Origin: an uncultured Collinsella sp.
GTDB taxonomy: Bacteria; Actinomycetota; Coriobacteriia; Coriobacteriales; Coriobacteriaceae
Assembly: GCA_934630375.1 (NCBI GenBank)
Contig: CAKTVQ010000048.1
Span: 1 to 5,247, forward strand
Length of the DNA stretch: 5,247 nucleotides
Direction: 5' to 3'
Position numbers and translations under genes: made by a program. The stretch's first letter is position 1. Each line of letters opens with the position of its first letter. Under the pieces are notes generated by a model, which worked only from the letters and a program-made list of their open reading frames with translations, made no database searches and was not told the DNA's origin. Of this stretch, positions 5,096-5,247 are shown in pieces.

Positions 5096-5166
5096 CACTC
5101 ATTGGGGACAGACTTAAATGAGTGCCCAATGAGCAGGTACTCATTTAAGTCTGTCCCCAATGAGTG
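5096..5166. repeat. Long near-perfect palindrome carrying paired GGGGACAG cores
   Basis: The 27-nt arms 5097-5123 and 5139-5165 are exact inverted copies. C5096-G5166 extends the stem outward. G5124-T5138, C5125-G5137 and C5126-G5136 extend it inward, giving 31 pairs and a 9-nt loop (5127-5135). Each arm contains GGGGACAG (5104-5111, and 5151-5158 as its complement). Each arm is itself an imperfect hairpin: ACTCATT (5097-5103) pairs with AATGAGT (5117-5123). CTCATTGGG (5098-5106) can alternatively pair with CCCAATGAG (5125-5133). It lies 35 nt after the yqeY terminator and has no coding content. Two inverted copies of a dispersed REP-like unit are the simplest reading. Confidence 0.85.
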
Positions 5167-5206
5167 GGTTAAAGGTTGCGGGTTCTTTACGGGAATGTAG
5201 TGTGGG

Positions 5207-5235
5207 CTGCGGAAACGCGGTTCTTTCCGTACAAT
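5207..5235 (+). promoter_or_regulatory. Possible promoter for a gene beyond the right edge
   Basis: TACAAT at 5230-5235 is a good -10 match (five of six). A 17-bp spacer places the -35 at CTGCGG (5207-5212), a poor match. The context after a terminator and a repeat, with a -10 similar to the one before the foldase gene, makes a start for the next gene plausible, but no downstream coding sequence is visible. Apart from the terminator, the palindrome and this site, I see nothing in 4997-5247. Confidence 0.3.
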
Positions 5236-5247
5236 AGTTCAACTCGT

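Noticed and set aside
5015..5200. Small + strand open frame and its reverse-strand partner (4513-5160) over the palindrome
   Set aside because: Both run through the terminator and the 71-nt palindrome. Their peptides simply mirror each other because the DNA is palindromic. No credible ribosome binding site or family was seen.

Overview
The window reads as chromosomal DNA of a high-GC Gram-positive anaerobe. Strong G/C preference at third codon positions, the Fe-S type of PurF, the gene content and the intergenic GGGGACAG repeats all suit a Coriobacteriia member, probably Collinsella or a close relative. That placement is recalled knowledge, not a database result. All five genes are on the + strand and no reverse-strand gene is convincing.

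Layout: (1) 1-600, the 3' end of purF, cut by the window edge. (2) 601-757, a spacer with a GGGGACAG repeat, a weak promoter candidate and a GC-rich hairpin next to the purM ribosome binding site. (3) 758-1861 purM and 1851-2552 purN, overlapping by 11 nt, followed by an intrinsic terminator at 2583-2627. (4) A GGGGACGT hairpin at 2631-2659, then a stand-alone PTS EIIA gene of the fructose/galactitol type (2678-3142). (5) 3143-3277, a spacer with two CTGTCCCC copies and a likely promoter, then a membrane-anchored parvulin-type foldase (3278-4498). (6) A strong 11-bp hairpin without a U-tract (4504-4529), then yqeY (4553-4996) and a textbook terminator (5025-5060). (7) A 71-nt nearly perfect palindrome (5096-5166) built on the same GGGGACAG motif, and a possible promoter for a gene beyond the right edge.

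PurF, PurM and PurN are enzymes 1, 5 and 3 of de novo IMP synthesis, so the left half is part of a purine operon that ends at the purN terminator. The right half is a set of housekeeping genes without a shared pathway: a sugar phosphotransferase component that must work with EIIB/EIIC proteins encoded elsewhere, an extracytoplasmic folding factor, and a small protein related to the tail domain of amidotransferase GatB.

I found no evidence of a new defence, mobile or secondary-metabolite system. The most interesting signal is non-coding: a family of GGGGACAG/GGGGACGT palindromic elements, present in four of the five non-coding gaps, which looks like a dispersed REP-type repeat. The parvulin that lacks the first conserved histidine and the orphan EIIA are secondary points.
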